A program made the translations under genes and the position numbers. DNA of 64,000 bases from Polyangiaceae bacterium (GTDB taxonomy: Bacteria; Myxococcota_A; Polyangia; Polyangiales; Polyangiaceae): assembly GCA_015075635.1 (NCBI GenBank), contig JABTUA010000001.1:1116001-1180000 (forward strand), read 5' to 3'. Of the stretch, positions 48,643 to 60,074 are shown piece after piece (the stretch's first letter is position 1; each line of letters begins with the position of its first letter). Under the pieces are notes generated by a model that ran no database searches, was not told the DNA's origin, and worked only from the letters and a program-made list of their open reading frames with translations.

Positions 48643-51600
48643 TCAGGAATCGACCGAGATGCGGAGCTTCTTCCGCAGCTTGAAGTAAGGCTCGCTGACG
48701 CTGTAGAGCACCAGCTCCTTCATGCGCTCCTGCTGTGGCACGGCGCTCGAGCTCTCGTCGCTGGCCTTGATGATCTCGACGGCGGTCTCCAGATCGTGCG
48801 CGCAGACGAAGCCGGCGCGGTCGGCGGTCATGTCGATGCCGCCCAGCCACTTCTTCAGGTCCAGGGCGCCGCCCGACTGGATGAGCTTGGCGACGATGCG
48901 CGCCAGCTGGTCCTTGGCCTGGCCGTGCAGGCTGCGCTCCAGGGCCTGGCGCGCCTCGGTGACCGGTCCTTCCATCTCGGCTGCCACGGGGAACTGCGGC
49001 GCGATCATCTTGATTGCGGCGAACAGCCAGGCCTTCAATCCCGTGCCGCTCGGCACCAGGTGCCGCACGTACATTCCAGGGCGGAAGTAGCTGATGTGGC
49101 GCGCCGCGATGAAGGCCGCGGCCTGCGGCGGCACGTCCGCGGAGAGCGCGGCCATGCCGAGCACGACCGACGGCTGGTAGGCGTGCAGGTAGGACAGCCC
49201 ACCGGGGTCGTTGTTGTTCTGGAAGGTGGGCGGTGGCTCCATGCCGAGCACGCCGCAGGCGTAGAACAACGTCTGGCTCATCGGGTAGGGGTGTCGAGCC
49301 AGGTCGATGGCGTAGCGGCGATCGAAGCCCAGGGCTTCGAAGTGCTGGCCGCGGGCCGCGATGACCGCCGGCTCGATCAGCGCGAACACGCTGGTCAGGA
49401 GCGGGTCGGCGTCGGCGTGCATCAGGTGCACGAGCCAGTCGTCGTCGGTGAGCGCGGCCTGCGCCGGCGCGGCTGTCTCGGGGCGCATGCGCTTGAAGAA
49501 GCGCTCCTCGTCCGGCTCGGCGAGGTTCAACACGTAGAGCGCCTGGCACAGCGCCCAAGCGGCATCGGCGTCCTTCACCTCGGTGTAGAGCTTGCGCATC
49601 GCCTTGTAGATCTCGGGGCGATACGGGTTCTGGCGCAAGATGACCTGCTGCGCCGCGACGGCTTTGTCGAGGTACTTCTTGGGATCGGAGCCGTACAGCT
49701 CGGCGAGCTTGGTCTGGCGCGCGGCGTTCTCCGGCTCCAGAGTCTGCGCCGCCTCGTAGGCGTCGATGGCTCGGTCCATCCAGCCCAGGTTCTTCTCGTA
49801 CAGCTCCGCGAGCTCCGAGAAGGTGGCCAGCATCGCGTTCCGGTCCTTGTCGGCCGTCGCCATCTCGAGCTTGCGCTGGAGCAGGCGCTCGACCCCTTCG
49901 TAGTCGCCCTTCTCGCGGCGCAGCTCGGTGGCCTCGTTGAGCGCCTTCTCGAGCTTGGGCTCGACCTCCAGCACGCGTTGGTAGAGCTCGAGCGCGCGAT
50001 CGACGTCGCCCATCTGGCGCGCGCACACGACCGCTGCCGTGTGCAGGTACTTCACCCGCTGCTTGGGCTCCTCGACGAAATCGGCCAGACGCAGCACGAC
50101 GTCGACCAGCTTCCCCCAGTCCTTCTCTTCGCTGTAGAGCTGCATCAGCTTGGTGAGCAGCCGCCGGTCGTCGGGCTTGTCCTCGAGCGCGGCGACGTAG
50201 CTCTTCGCCGCGCGGGTGCGGTCGTTGAGCTTGGTCGCGGCGATGTCGCCCATGTCGAGCAGGATCTGCACGCGCTCCTCGCCCGTCGCGAGATCGAGGT
50301 GACGGTTCTTGACCTTCAGGACCTTCTCCCAGTCCTCCTTGGTCTCCCAGTACTTCGCCAGGGACTCGAGCGGAGCCGGCAGCGACGGGTCGAGCTCGGC
50401 GGCCTCTTCGAGCGGGCCGAGCGCGCCGTCCAGGTCGTGGGCGCGGCGCAGCGATTCGCCGAGGCGGTACAGGCTGAGGGCGCGATCCTTGCCCTTCTGC
50501 TGCTTGCCGAAGCGCTCGAGCAGGTCCTTGTAGAGCTCCGCGGCCCGGCCCGGCGAGCCGTGCTCGAAGGTCACGGCGGCGACGCGGCCGATGGCGTCGG
50601 CGTCGTCCGGCGCGATGCGCACCAAGGTGTCCATCGGCGCCAGCGCCTGCTCGGTGGAGCCCGTCTGGCTCAAGGCGTCCACGTAGTGGACCAGGATGCG
50701 AGTGGCGTCTTTCTTGTCCAGCGAGTCTGCGCGCTCGGCGATCAGACCGAAGTGTTTGGCGGCCTCCAGGAAGCGCTTGCTCTCGAAGGCGAGGTCACCC
50801 AGGACCATCAAGCCCTGGAGGTTCGTCGGGTCGAAAGAGATGGCGCGCTTGGCGCTCTCCTCCGCGCGCTTGTCGTCCTTCAGTCGGTCGCGGAACAAGA
50901 CGGCCATCTCTCCGGCCAGCTTGGCCTTGGCGCGCTCGCCGTCGGTCTCGTTGATCTCGCGGTCGAGGAGCTGGATGGCCGCGTTGACGTCGCCGCGCGA
51001 CAGGTACGCGCCGCGCAGCGCGGCGGACGCCCCGGCGTCCCTCGGGTTCGCGTCGAGCGCGAGCTTGTAGCGCTCGATGGCGCCGTCGCGGTCGCCGCGG
51101 CCCTCGAGCAGCTTGGCCGCGCGCACGTATTGCTCGGCTCGTGCCTCCTTGCTGGCTGCCTTCTCCGCCAGCGCTTCGATGGCTGCCAGCGCCGCGTCAG
51201 CGTCGCCCGACGTCTCGCGGATGCGCGCCAGCGCCTCGAGCGCGCCGGGGTGCTCGGGGTTGAGGGTCAAGACGTGCTCGTACGCCCGCGTCGCACGCTC
51301 GGGGTTCCCGATCTGATCCATGAGCACGCGAGCCAGCCCGAGCCAGAGCTCGAGCTGGCGCTCCGGCTCGGCGGCGAGCTTGAGCTGCTTCTCCATCAGC
51401 GCGGCGACGTCTTCCCAGCGGTCGAGCGCGCGGTAGTGGCGCCCGAGGGCCGAGAGCGCGGCTTCGTGGACGTTGTCCACCGCCAGGACTTGCTCCCAGG
51501 CTTCGGCGGCCTTCGCGTGGTTCAAGAACTCCTCGTCGTGGATGCCGGCGATGCGCTCCCAGAGCGTGATCTTCTGGCGCGGCGTGGCGGCCAGCGCGAG

Positions 51601-53967
51601 CTGCGCGTGCAGGTTCTCGAGCAAGTCCTGGAAGCGCCCGTTCTTGCTGTAGAGACGGTCGAGCGCCCTCAGCGCGTCGAGGTTCTTCGGGTCCTCGCCG
51701 AGGACCGCGTCGAGTCGACGCATGGCCTCGGCTTCGTCTTTGAGGTGGTCCTCGTACACGTCCGCGATGCGGCACAGGACCTTCAGCCGCTCCTCGCCCC
51801 GGAGCGCCTCGGCCCGGCGCTCGAGGAGCTTGACGTAGCCAGCGAAGTCGCCGGTGCGCTCGTAGATCCGCGCCAGCGCCTCGTTCGCCTTCGCGTGCCC
51901 GGGGTCCTCGGCCAGCACCTGCTCGTAGAGGTCGCGCGCGCGCCCCGTGTCGCTGAGCTGGAGCTCCAGGATCTCGGCGGCCTCCGCCCGGAGGTCGCGG
52001 GCTCGGGCGGGCGTGACCGCGCCGTCCGCGCGCCTGGCGAGCACCATCACCAGCTCCGGCCACTGCTGGGCCTTGCGGTAGATCTGGGTCATACCCTCGA
52101 GGGCGGCGTCGCTGGCCGGGTCGCTGGCAATCACCGCCTGGTAGCAAGGCAGCGCCAGGTCGGGACGAGTCAGCTTCTCGGTGTACCAGCGGCCCATGCG
52201 CGTGAGCAGCGGGTTCTTCGTCTCCTGCGGGATGTCGCTGGTCGCCGTCTGCGCGGCGGTCGCGAGCACGTCGTTCCAGCGCTCGGTCTTGGTGCCGGCG
52301 AGGCGATCGATCTCCTCGACGTAGCTCGCCTGGCTGGGGTCCTCGCAGAAGGCCTGGGTGTAGGCCACGATGGCTTGCTCGGGATCGTCGAGCTCGGCGA
52401 CGTAGAGCCGCCCGATCTCGGCGTAGGCGCGGGCGCGCTCGGTGCGGCTCTCCGCCTTCTCGGTGCGAGTGAGCAACATCTCGATCAGCTCTTCGTATTT
52501 GCCGAGCTGCTTGCGCACGTCTTCGAGCGCGGTGACGGCGATGTCGTCGGCCGGGTCGAGATCGACCAGCCAGGTGTACATCTGCTCGGCCTTCTCCAGA
52601 TCCTTGGCCTGGTACTCGAACAGGCGCGCCGCGCGGAAGAGCAGGCTCTTCTTGGTCTCGCGCTTCTTCTTGTCGTCTCCGACCTCGATGCCGTCGGCGG
52701 CCATGCTGAAGGCTTCGGCGACTCGCGCGGCATCGGCGCCCTCCTCGACCGCGGCCTCGAGCGCCACCGCCGCGTCTCCGTCCGCGGGATCGGCGACCAG
52801 GGCTTCGACGCGCTTGTCGAGCTCCGCGTCGGAGAGCTTGGACTCTTTCTTGGCGACGGCAGAGCGGCCCATGGTCTCCAGCGCCTCGAGCAGCGCGCCG
52901 GCGTTCTTCGGCCGCTTCTCCGGCTCCTTGTCGAGCATCGACTTGACCCAGTCGTCGATCTCCTTCGTGACCCAGCCGCGTGGGGCCACGCTGCTCGGCG
53001 CCGGCGGCGCCTCGGTGAGGTGACCGATCGCGGCGTGGATCGCCGTCGGTCCGCCGAACACCGGCTTGCCGCACAAGATCTCGTGGAGCACGCAGCCGAA
53101 CGAGTAGACGTCGCTGCGGGGATCGGCGGGGATGCCGCGGATCTGCTCGGGCGCTACCGACTTCGGCGAGCCCACGGTCGAGAACAGCTCGGTCTGTCCG
53201 GCGCTCTGCACGCGCGCGCGGGCGCGCAACCGGTCGGAGCCCGCGTCCACCAAGATCGGTTGCTGCGAGCCGTCGGCGTTGCGATGGACCAGCAGGTTTT
53301 CCAGGCGCAGGTCGCCGTGCGCCAGGCGGCGGTCGTGGATGGCGCGGAGCGCCTCGAGCACCGCGCGCAGGAGCGGGCGCGCTTCGTTGATGTGCATCGG
53401 CCCAGTCCGTGAGATCCGTACCGAGAGCGGCTGCGCGTCCACGAATTCGTGCGCGACCAGGAAGCGGTCGTCGACCTGACCGGCGGTCAGGCGCTTGGGC
53501 AAGCCCGGGTGGGAGATGGTGCCGATCAGGCGACTGACGGTCAGAAACCGGTGGAGGCCGCGCCGATCTCGCGTCGCTTCTCGGCGCAGCACCCGTAGCC
53601 TGTATTCGCCGTCGGCGCCCTTGGCTAGGTAGGTGAGCGCGAGCCTGCCCTCGCCGAGCTTGCGCACGATGGTGTAGTCGCCGAGCGCCTGCCCCGGTCG
53701 CAGCTCCTCGTCGAACGGCAGACCGCTGAGCCGAATGGTGGCGATCTTGGCGTTCACGTCCGGCTTCGAGGCCAACAGGGCGTCGCACAGCGCTTCAACG
53801 GCGTCGGCCTCGACGCAGTGCTGGGTCAGCGCGTTGGCGAAGGAGCCCTTGGCGGCCGCTCCGCCCACGACTTCGGGATCGAAGCCGAGCACGTTACGAC
53901 TCAGGTTCAGGAGCTCGTCCAGCTCGAAGGTTCGTTCCAGCTCTGCTCGAAGGATGTCCGTCTCCAT
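48643..53967 (-). CDS. Kinase-like / TPR repeat protein with degenerate kinase motifs
   Basis: The first 70 residues (METDILRAELERTFELDELL...) resemble the small helical effector-associated/death-fold domains. A Ser/Thr-kinase-like domain follows (about residues 90-360) with glycine loop KLGEGRLALTYLA, catalytic loop LAHGDLRLENLLV, metal loop VDAGS and VAPEQIRGIPADPRSDVYSF. The VAIK lysine position is occupied by Arg (RLRVLR), HRD is HGD and the following Lys is Arg, so activity is doubtful. A long TPR array follows, then a conserved-looking C-terminal domain of about 280 residues (ARHISYFRPGMYVRHLVPSG) that I do not recognise. About 1,774 aa, intact. The ATG at 53967 is chosen; an upstream start at 54063 adds 32 unlikely residues. 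Confidence 0.85.
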   Translation of the reverse strand: METDILRAELERTFELDELLNLSRNVLGFDPEVVGGAAAKGSFANALTQHCVEADAVEALCDALLASKPDVNAKIATIRLSGLPFDEELRPGQALGDYTIVRKLGEGRLALTYLAKGADGEYRLRVLRREATRDRRGLHRFLTVSRLIGTISHPGLPKRLTAGQVDDRFLVAHEFVDAQPLSVRISRTGPMHINEARPLLRAVLEALRAIHDRRLAHGDLRLENLLVHRNADGSQQPILVDAGSDRLRARARVQSAGQTELFSTVGSPKSVAPEQIRGIPADPRSDVYSFGCVLHEILCGKPVFGGPTAIHAAIGHLTEAPPAPSSVAPRGWVTKEIDDWVKSMLDKEPEKRPKNAGALLEALETMGRSAVAKKESKLSDAELDKRVEALVADPADGDAAVALEAAVEEGADAARVAEAFSMAADGIEVGDDKKKRETKKSLLFRAARLFEYQAKDLEKAEQMYTWLVDLDPADDIAVTALEDVRKQLGKYEELIEMLLTRTEKAESRTERARAYAEIGRLYVAELDDPEQAIVAYTQAFCEDPSQASYVEEIDRLAGTKTERWNDVLATAAQTATSDIPQETKNPLLTRMGRWYTEKLTRPDLALPCYQAVIASDPASDAALEGMTQIYRKAQQWPELVMVLARRADGAVTPARARDLRAEAAEILELQLSDTGRARDLYEQVLAEDPGHAKANEALARIYERTGDFAGYVKLLERRAEALRGEERLKVLCRIADVYEDHLKDEAEAMRRLDAVLGEDPKNLDALRALDRLYSKNGRFQDLLENLHAQLALAATPRQKITLWERIAGIHDEEFLNHAKAAEAWEQVLAVDNVHEAALSALGRHYRALDRWEDVAALMEKQLKLAAEPERQLELWLGLARVLMDQIGNPERATRAYEHVLTLNPEHPGALEALARIRETSGDADAALAAIEALAEKAASKEARAEQYVRAAKLLEGRGDRDGAIERYKLALDANPRDAGASAALRGAYLSRGDVNAAIQLLDREINETDGERAKAKLAGEMAVLFRDRLKDDKRAEESAKRAISFDPTNLQGLMVLGDLAFESKRFLEAAKHFGLIAERADSLDKKDATRILVHYVDALSQTGSTEQALAPMDTLVRIAPDDADAIGRVAAVTFEHGSPGRAAELYKDLLERFGKQQKGKDRALSLYRLGESLRRAHDLDGALGPLEEAAELDPSLPAPLESLAKYWETKEDWEKVLKVKNRHLDLATGEERVQILLDMGDIAATKLNDRTRAAKSYVAALEDKPDDRRLLTKLMQLYSEEKDWGKLVDVVLRLADFVEEPKQRVKYLHTAAVVCARQMGDVDRALELYQRVLEVEPKLEKALNEATELRREKGDYEGVERLLQRKLEMATADKDRNAMLATFSELAELYEKNLGWMDRAIDAYEAAQTLEPENAARQTKLAELYGSDPKKYLDKAVAAQQVILRQNPYRPEIYKAMRKLYTEVKDADAAWALCQALYVLNLAEPDEERFFKRMRPETAAPAQAALTDDDWLVHLMHADADPLLTSVFALIEPAVIAARGQHFEALGFDRRYAIDLARHPYPMSQTLFYACGVLGMEPPPTFQNNNDPGGLSYLHAYQPSVVLGMAALSADVPPQAAAFIAARHISYFRPGMYVRHLVPSGTGLKAWLFAAIKMIAPQFPVAAEMEGPVTEARQALERSLHGQAKDQLARIVAKLIQSGGALDLKKWLGGIDMTADRAGFVCAHDLETAVEIIKASDESSSAVPQQERMKELVLYSVSEPYFKLRKKLRISVDS

Positions 53968-54134
53968 GTCCGTCCCGTGCGCCGCGGTGTCGTCCGTCCC
54001 AGAGCGTCCGGGGGACCCGGCCGGCGGCGGGGCATGATAGCCAAAGCCCGCAGGGAAAAGCACGCGGAAGAGCGAAAGAAAATGGCGTGCCGCGGCGCGT
54101 CGGGGAGGGGTCTCCGACCCCGCTTTCTGGACCG

Positions 54135-54458
54135 GTGCGGCGGCTCGTGAGAAGGCTCGTGCGCGTGTCTTCGCGAGCCGTCCTGCTCGAGCGGGTCCTG
54201 CCGCTCGCCATCCTGGTGGTGGCCGTGGTCGCGGTTCCCGTGCTGATCCTGTCCCCGACCGGGCTCGGGAGGCTCAGCGCGCTGCGCCAGGAGCGCGCCA
54301 AGGCCGACGAGGAGATCTCGCGGCTGAGCCAGCAAATCACCGAGCTTAGGGCCCAGGTGAAGCGCATCAAGGACGATCCTGCGGCGGTCGAGCGGGTGGC
54401 GCGCGACGAGCTCGGCCTGATCCGCCAGACCGAGGTCGTGTTCCAGTTCAAGGACTGA
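54135..54458 (+). CDS. FtsB/DivIC-family septum formation initiator-like protein
   Basis: A small bitopic protein: basic N-terminus, a membrane helix (LPLAILVVAVVAVPVLIL), a coiled coil (ADEEISRLSQQITELRAQVK), then the conserved end DDPAAVERVARDELGLIRQT, which is the FtsB/DivIC signature. About 107 residues from the GTG at 54135. A GTG at 54087 in frame would add 16 residues, and a short hairpin GGGGTC-TCC-GACCCC lies at 54107-54121 between the two. FtsB-like proteins link FtsL and FtsQ in the divisome. It is divergent from the kinase/TPR gene. Confidence 0.82.
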   Translation: MRRLVRRLVRVSSRAVLLERVLPLAILVVAVVAVPVLILSPTGLGRLSALRQERAKADEEISRLSQQITELRAQVKRIKDDPAAVERVARDELGLIRQTEVVFQFKD

Positions 54459-54505
54459 GCGCGACCCAGTTGCGGCCTGGGGTTCGTCGGTGTTCGCTCG
54501 GGGGT

Positions 54506-55705
54506 GTGAGCGCGGAGCTGGCGCGTCGTCTGCTGGAAACCGGCGTCGTGCCGGCGGAGGAGATCTACGCGGCGCTCACGGATGCCGTGGCGCTCGGCGT
54601 GCCCTTCGTGCAGGCGCTGGTCACGCGCGGCCCGGACACGGCCGATCTCGTGGACCGCGAGCTCGGGCGCGCGCGCGGCCCGGTCCTGTCGACGGTCAGC
54701 GTCTCGCTCGAGCTGAGCGAGCACCTGCCGACCGGTATGTGCGAGCGCCTGCTGGCGGTGCCGATCGGGCGCTCGCCTGCCGGGACCGTCGAGGTCGCTG
54801 CGGTCGATCCGTTCGATCCTGCGGTCGGCATCGAGCTGTCACACCAACTGGGGGCACCGGTCTCCATCGTGCGGGCTCCGCTCGGCGAGCTCTTGCTGGC
54901 GCTGGACCGCTGGCTGGACGAGCGCGATCGGGCCGCCGTCAGGAGCACGCGGACGCCGGCGTTCGGCACCCGCGTGGTGCGGCGCGAGTCGTCCCCGGCG
55001 TTTCGGCAAGCCTACCGCGTCACTGCCGAAGGGCGCCCGGCCGAGAGCCCGAGCGAGCACCAGAGCTGGCCGCCCATTCCGCTGGTTCGTCGCTCGATCG
55101 AGCCCGCTCGCTCGCGCGTGGACACCAACCCGGGAGTCGGCTCGACGCGAGAGAGCATGCCGCTCGGCTTGGACGAGACCGGCACCGAGGTCATCGGCCT
55201 GGTTCGTTCCAAGGTCCCGCCGCCGCCCGAGCCCGCCCCCCGCGCCCTTCCCCGCGAACCGGATCTTTCGCTCCTCGACCGCGCGGAGAGCGCAGACGAC
55301 CTGGTGCAGCAGATGTCCGTGATCGCCGGGCCCTTGGCCGAGCGTGTGCTCGTGCTGGCCGCGCGGGGCAAGGGGCACGAGGCGCGCGCCGCCGAGCCGC
55401 CGGACCCGGCAGCGCTCGGCCTGTGGCTCCCTGCGGCACGCCAATCGATCGTCGCGGCAGCAGAAGCGCACGGCCACTTCTTGGGTCGCCTCCCCGACGA
55501 TGAGCTGCACCGCGAGCTGCGGAGCTGGGTCGGAGCCCGCGAGCTGTACGCGGTCCCGGTTCGCCTCGGCGAGCGGGTGCCCATCTGCCTGGTCCTCGCG
55601 GGCCTGGCTCGGTCGGCCGAGTCGAGCCGCCACGCCGACGCCATCGCGGCCCGCGCCCAGCAGGTACTCGAGCGGATCCTGCGCGAGAGGAAGCGCGGGG
55701 GTTGA
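54506..55705 (+). CDS. Stand-alone GspE-N-terminal (MshEN-like) domain protein
   Basis: The N-terminal 150 residues (AELARRLLETGVVPAEEIYA, LSEHLPTGMCERLLAVPIGR, AAVDPFDPAVGIELSHQLGA) match the layout of the GspE/MshE N-terminal domain, which binds GspL or cyclic-di-GMP in some ATPases. No ATPase domain follows. Instead there is a Pro/Arg/Ser-rich linker and a C-terminal GAF-like or unknown domain (ERVLVLAARGKGHEARAAEP ... ELYAVPVRLGERVPICLVLA). About 399 aa from the GTG at 54506. It is a recurrent myxobacterial architecture; the role is probably regulatory. It lies between the FtsB-like gene and parC. Confidence 0.68.
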   Translation: MSAELARRLLETGVVPAEEIYAALTDAVALGVPFVQALVTRGPDTADLVDRELGRARGPVLSTVSVSLELSEHLPTGMCERLLAVPIGRSPAGTVEVAAVDPFDPAVGIELSHQLGAPVSIVRAPLGELLLALDRWLDERDRAAVRSTRTPAFGTRVVRRESSPAFRQAYRVTAEGRPAESPSEHQSWPPIPLVRRSIEPARSRVDTNPGVGSTRESMPLGLDETGTEVIGLVRSKVPPPPEPAPRALPREPDLSLLDRAESADDLVQQMSVIAGPLAERVLVLAARGKGHEARAAEPPDPAALGLWLPAARQSIVAAAEAHGHFLGRLPDDELHRELRSWVGARELYAVPVRLGERVPICLVLAGLARSAESSRHADAIAARAQQVLERILRERKRGG

Positions 55706-55741
55706 CAGCCTCGCGCTGAACGGGCTAGCAGCGTCGTCGCG

Positions 55742-58162
<2,421 letters not shown>

Positions 58163-58167
58163 CGCGC

Positions 58168-60072
58168 ATGCCGACCTACTCCGCCAAGGACATCACGGTG
58201 CTCGAGGGCCTCGAGCCCGTTCGCAAGCGCCCCGGCATGTACATCGGCGGCGTCGGCAGCGCCGGACTGCACCACTTGGTCTGGGAGATCGTCGACAACT
58301 CGGTAGACGAGGCGATGAACGGCTTCGCCAGCCAGATCACGGTGACGTTGCACAAGGACGGGCAGAGCGTCACGGTGAGCGACGACGGCCGCGGCGTGCC
58401 GGTGGACGTTCACCCGAAGCACAAGAAGACGGCGCTGGAGATCATCTTCTGCACCCTGCACGCGGGCGGGAAGTTCGAGCACGACAGCTACAAGACGGCC
58501 GGCGGCCTGCACGGCGTCGGCGCCAGCGTCGTGAACGCGCTCTCGGCGCGCCTGGTCGCCACCGTCAAGCGCGACGGCGCCGAGCACCGTATGGAGTTCC
58601 AGGGTGGCAAGCCCGTCGGCAAGTTGACCAAGGTCGGCAAGGCTCGGGGTAGCGGCACCACCGTGTTCTTCCGCCCGGATCCCGAGATCTTCCCCAAGAC
58701 GGACTTCTCCCCCGAGCTGATGCGCGAGCGGCTCGAAATCGCGAGCTACCTGCACAAAGGCCTCACGGTCAGCTTCGCCGACGAGACCCACGGCACGAAG
58801 GAGTCCTTCCACCACCCGGAGGGCATCGCGGAGTTCCTGACCCGCATCGTCAGGGAGCGTGGGGCGCGTGCCGTGCACGAGCAGCCCTTCTCCTTGTTCC
58901 GGGACAATGGGCTCAGGCTCGAGCTCGCGTTCCAGTGGACCGAGTCCACGGAGGAGCAGCTCAAGAGCTACGTGAACGGGATCCCGACCGGCTCCGGCGG
59001 CACTCACGAGATGGGCTTCCGCTCCGGCATGGTGAAGGCCGTGCGCAACTACATCGAGACGCACAACCTGACGCCGCGTGGCGTCACGCTCAGCGCCGAA
59101 GACATCCGGGAGGGCCTGACCGGCGTGCTCAGCGTGTTCGTGTCCGATCCGCAGTTCCAGGGCCAGACCAAGGACCGGCTCAACAACCCCGAGGTGCAGG
59201 CCGCGGTGGACGGCGCCGTGCGTCCGTCGCTGGAGCAGTGGCTGAACCAGAACCGCAGCACGGCCGAGCAGATCGTGGCTCGCATCATCCTGGCCGCCCG
59301 GGCCCGCGAGGCGTCGCGCGCGGCCAGTCAGGCCGTCACGCGCAAGACTGCGACCAGCGGGCGCACGATGCTGCCGGGCAAGCTCAGCGACTGTAGCGCG
59401 AGTGACCGGCGGGACACCGAGCTCTTCATCGTGGAGGGCGACAGCGCCGGCGGCAGCGCCAAGCAGGGGCGGGACCGCAATACGCAGGCCGTGCTCCCGC
59501 TCCGCGGCAAGGTGCTCAACACGGAGGGCATGGCCCTGGGCAAGGTGATGGAGAACAAGGAGATCGCCGATCTCGTCACCGCCCTGGGCTGTGGCGTCGG
59601 GCAGAGCTTCGACATCGGCCGCCTGCGCTACGAGCGCGTCGTGCTGCTCGCCGACGCCGACAGCGACGGGCACCACATCACCACGCTGCTCCTGACCTTT
59701 TTCTACCGCCACCTGCCGGAGCTGATCCGTCAAGGCAGATTGTTCGTGGCCGTGCCGCCGCTCTACCGCATCGACATCGGCAAGGAGACGCACTGGGCCG
59801 CCGACGACGCGGACAAGGAGCGTATCCTGAAGGAGAAGGCTCGGGGCAACGCTCGGCCCGAGATCACGCGCTTCAAGGGCCTGGGCGAGATGATGCCCAA
59901 GGTGCTCTGGGAGACCACGCTGAACCCGAAGACGCGCCGGCTGATGAAGATCGACGTGGCCGACGCGCTCGCCACCGACCGCGTCGTCAACGAGCTGATG
60001 GGCAAGGACCCGCAGGCGCGCTTCCACTTCATCATGGACCGGGCGGACCAGGCCGAGGCGCTGGACGTTTGA
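58168..60072 (+). CDS. parE: DNA topoisomerase IV subunit B (GyrB/ParE family)
   Basis: ATPase subunit. The GHKL ATPase domain shows VLEGLEPVRKRPGMYIGGV, the Asn in EIVDNSVDEAMNG, SDDGRGVPVDVHPKHKKTAL and GGLHGVGASVVNALS. The transducer follows. The Toprim domain has ELFIVEGDSAGGSAKQGRDR (near residue 420) and LLADADSDGHHITTLLL. The end contains FKGLGEMMPKVLWETTLNP. 634 aa without the long insertion of some GyrB proteins. The order A-then-B with 5 bp spacing is unlike the usual parE-parC order but supports a paired topoisomerase IV. Gyrase cannot be fully excluded without seeing the other pair in the genome. Confidence 0.9.
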   Translation: MPTYSAKDITVLEGLEPVRKRPGMYIGGVGSAGLHHLVWEIVDNSVDEAMNGFASQITVTLHKDGQSVTVSDDGRGVPVDVHPKHKKTALEIIFCTLHAGGKFEHDSYKTAGGLHGVGASVVNALSARLVATVKRDGAEHRMEFQGGKPVGKLTKVGKARGSGTTVFFRPDPEIFPKTDFSPELMRERLEIASYLHKGLTVSFADETHGTKESFHHPEGIAEFLTRIVRERGARAVHEQPFSLFRDNGLRLELAFQWTESTEEQLKSYVNGIPTGSGGTHEMGFRSGMVKAVRNYIETHNLTPRGVTLSAEDIREGLTGVLSVFVSDPQFQGQTKDRLNNPEVQAAVDGAVRPSLEQWLNQNRSTAEQIVARIILAARAREASRAASQAVTRKTATSGRTMLPGKLSDCSASDRRDTELFIVEGDSAGGSAKQGRDRNTQAVLPLRGKVLNTEGMALGKVMENKEIADLVTALGCGVGQSFDIGRLRYERVVLLADADSDGHHITTLLLTFFYRHLPELIRQGRLFVAVPPLYRIDIGKETHWAADDADKERILKEKARGNARPEITRFKGLGEMMPKVLWETTLNPKTRRLMKIDVADALATDRVVNELMGKDPQARFHFIMDRADQAEALDV

Positions 60073-60074
60073 GC

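Noticed and set aside
48589..53412. Open frame of 1,607 codons on the plus strand opposite the kinase/TPR gene
   Set aside because: The minus-strand protein has kinase and TPR motifs throughout; the plus-strand frame is a codon-bias shadow.
53968..54063. Upstream start for the kinase/TPR protein giving 32 extra residues
   Set aside because: The extension is Pro/Gly/Ala-rich and unlike a domain, whereas METDILRAELER opens the helical domain directly.
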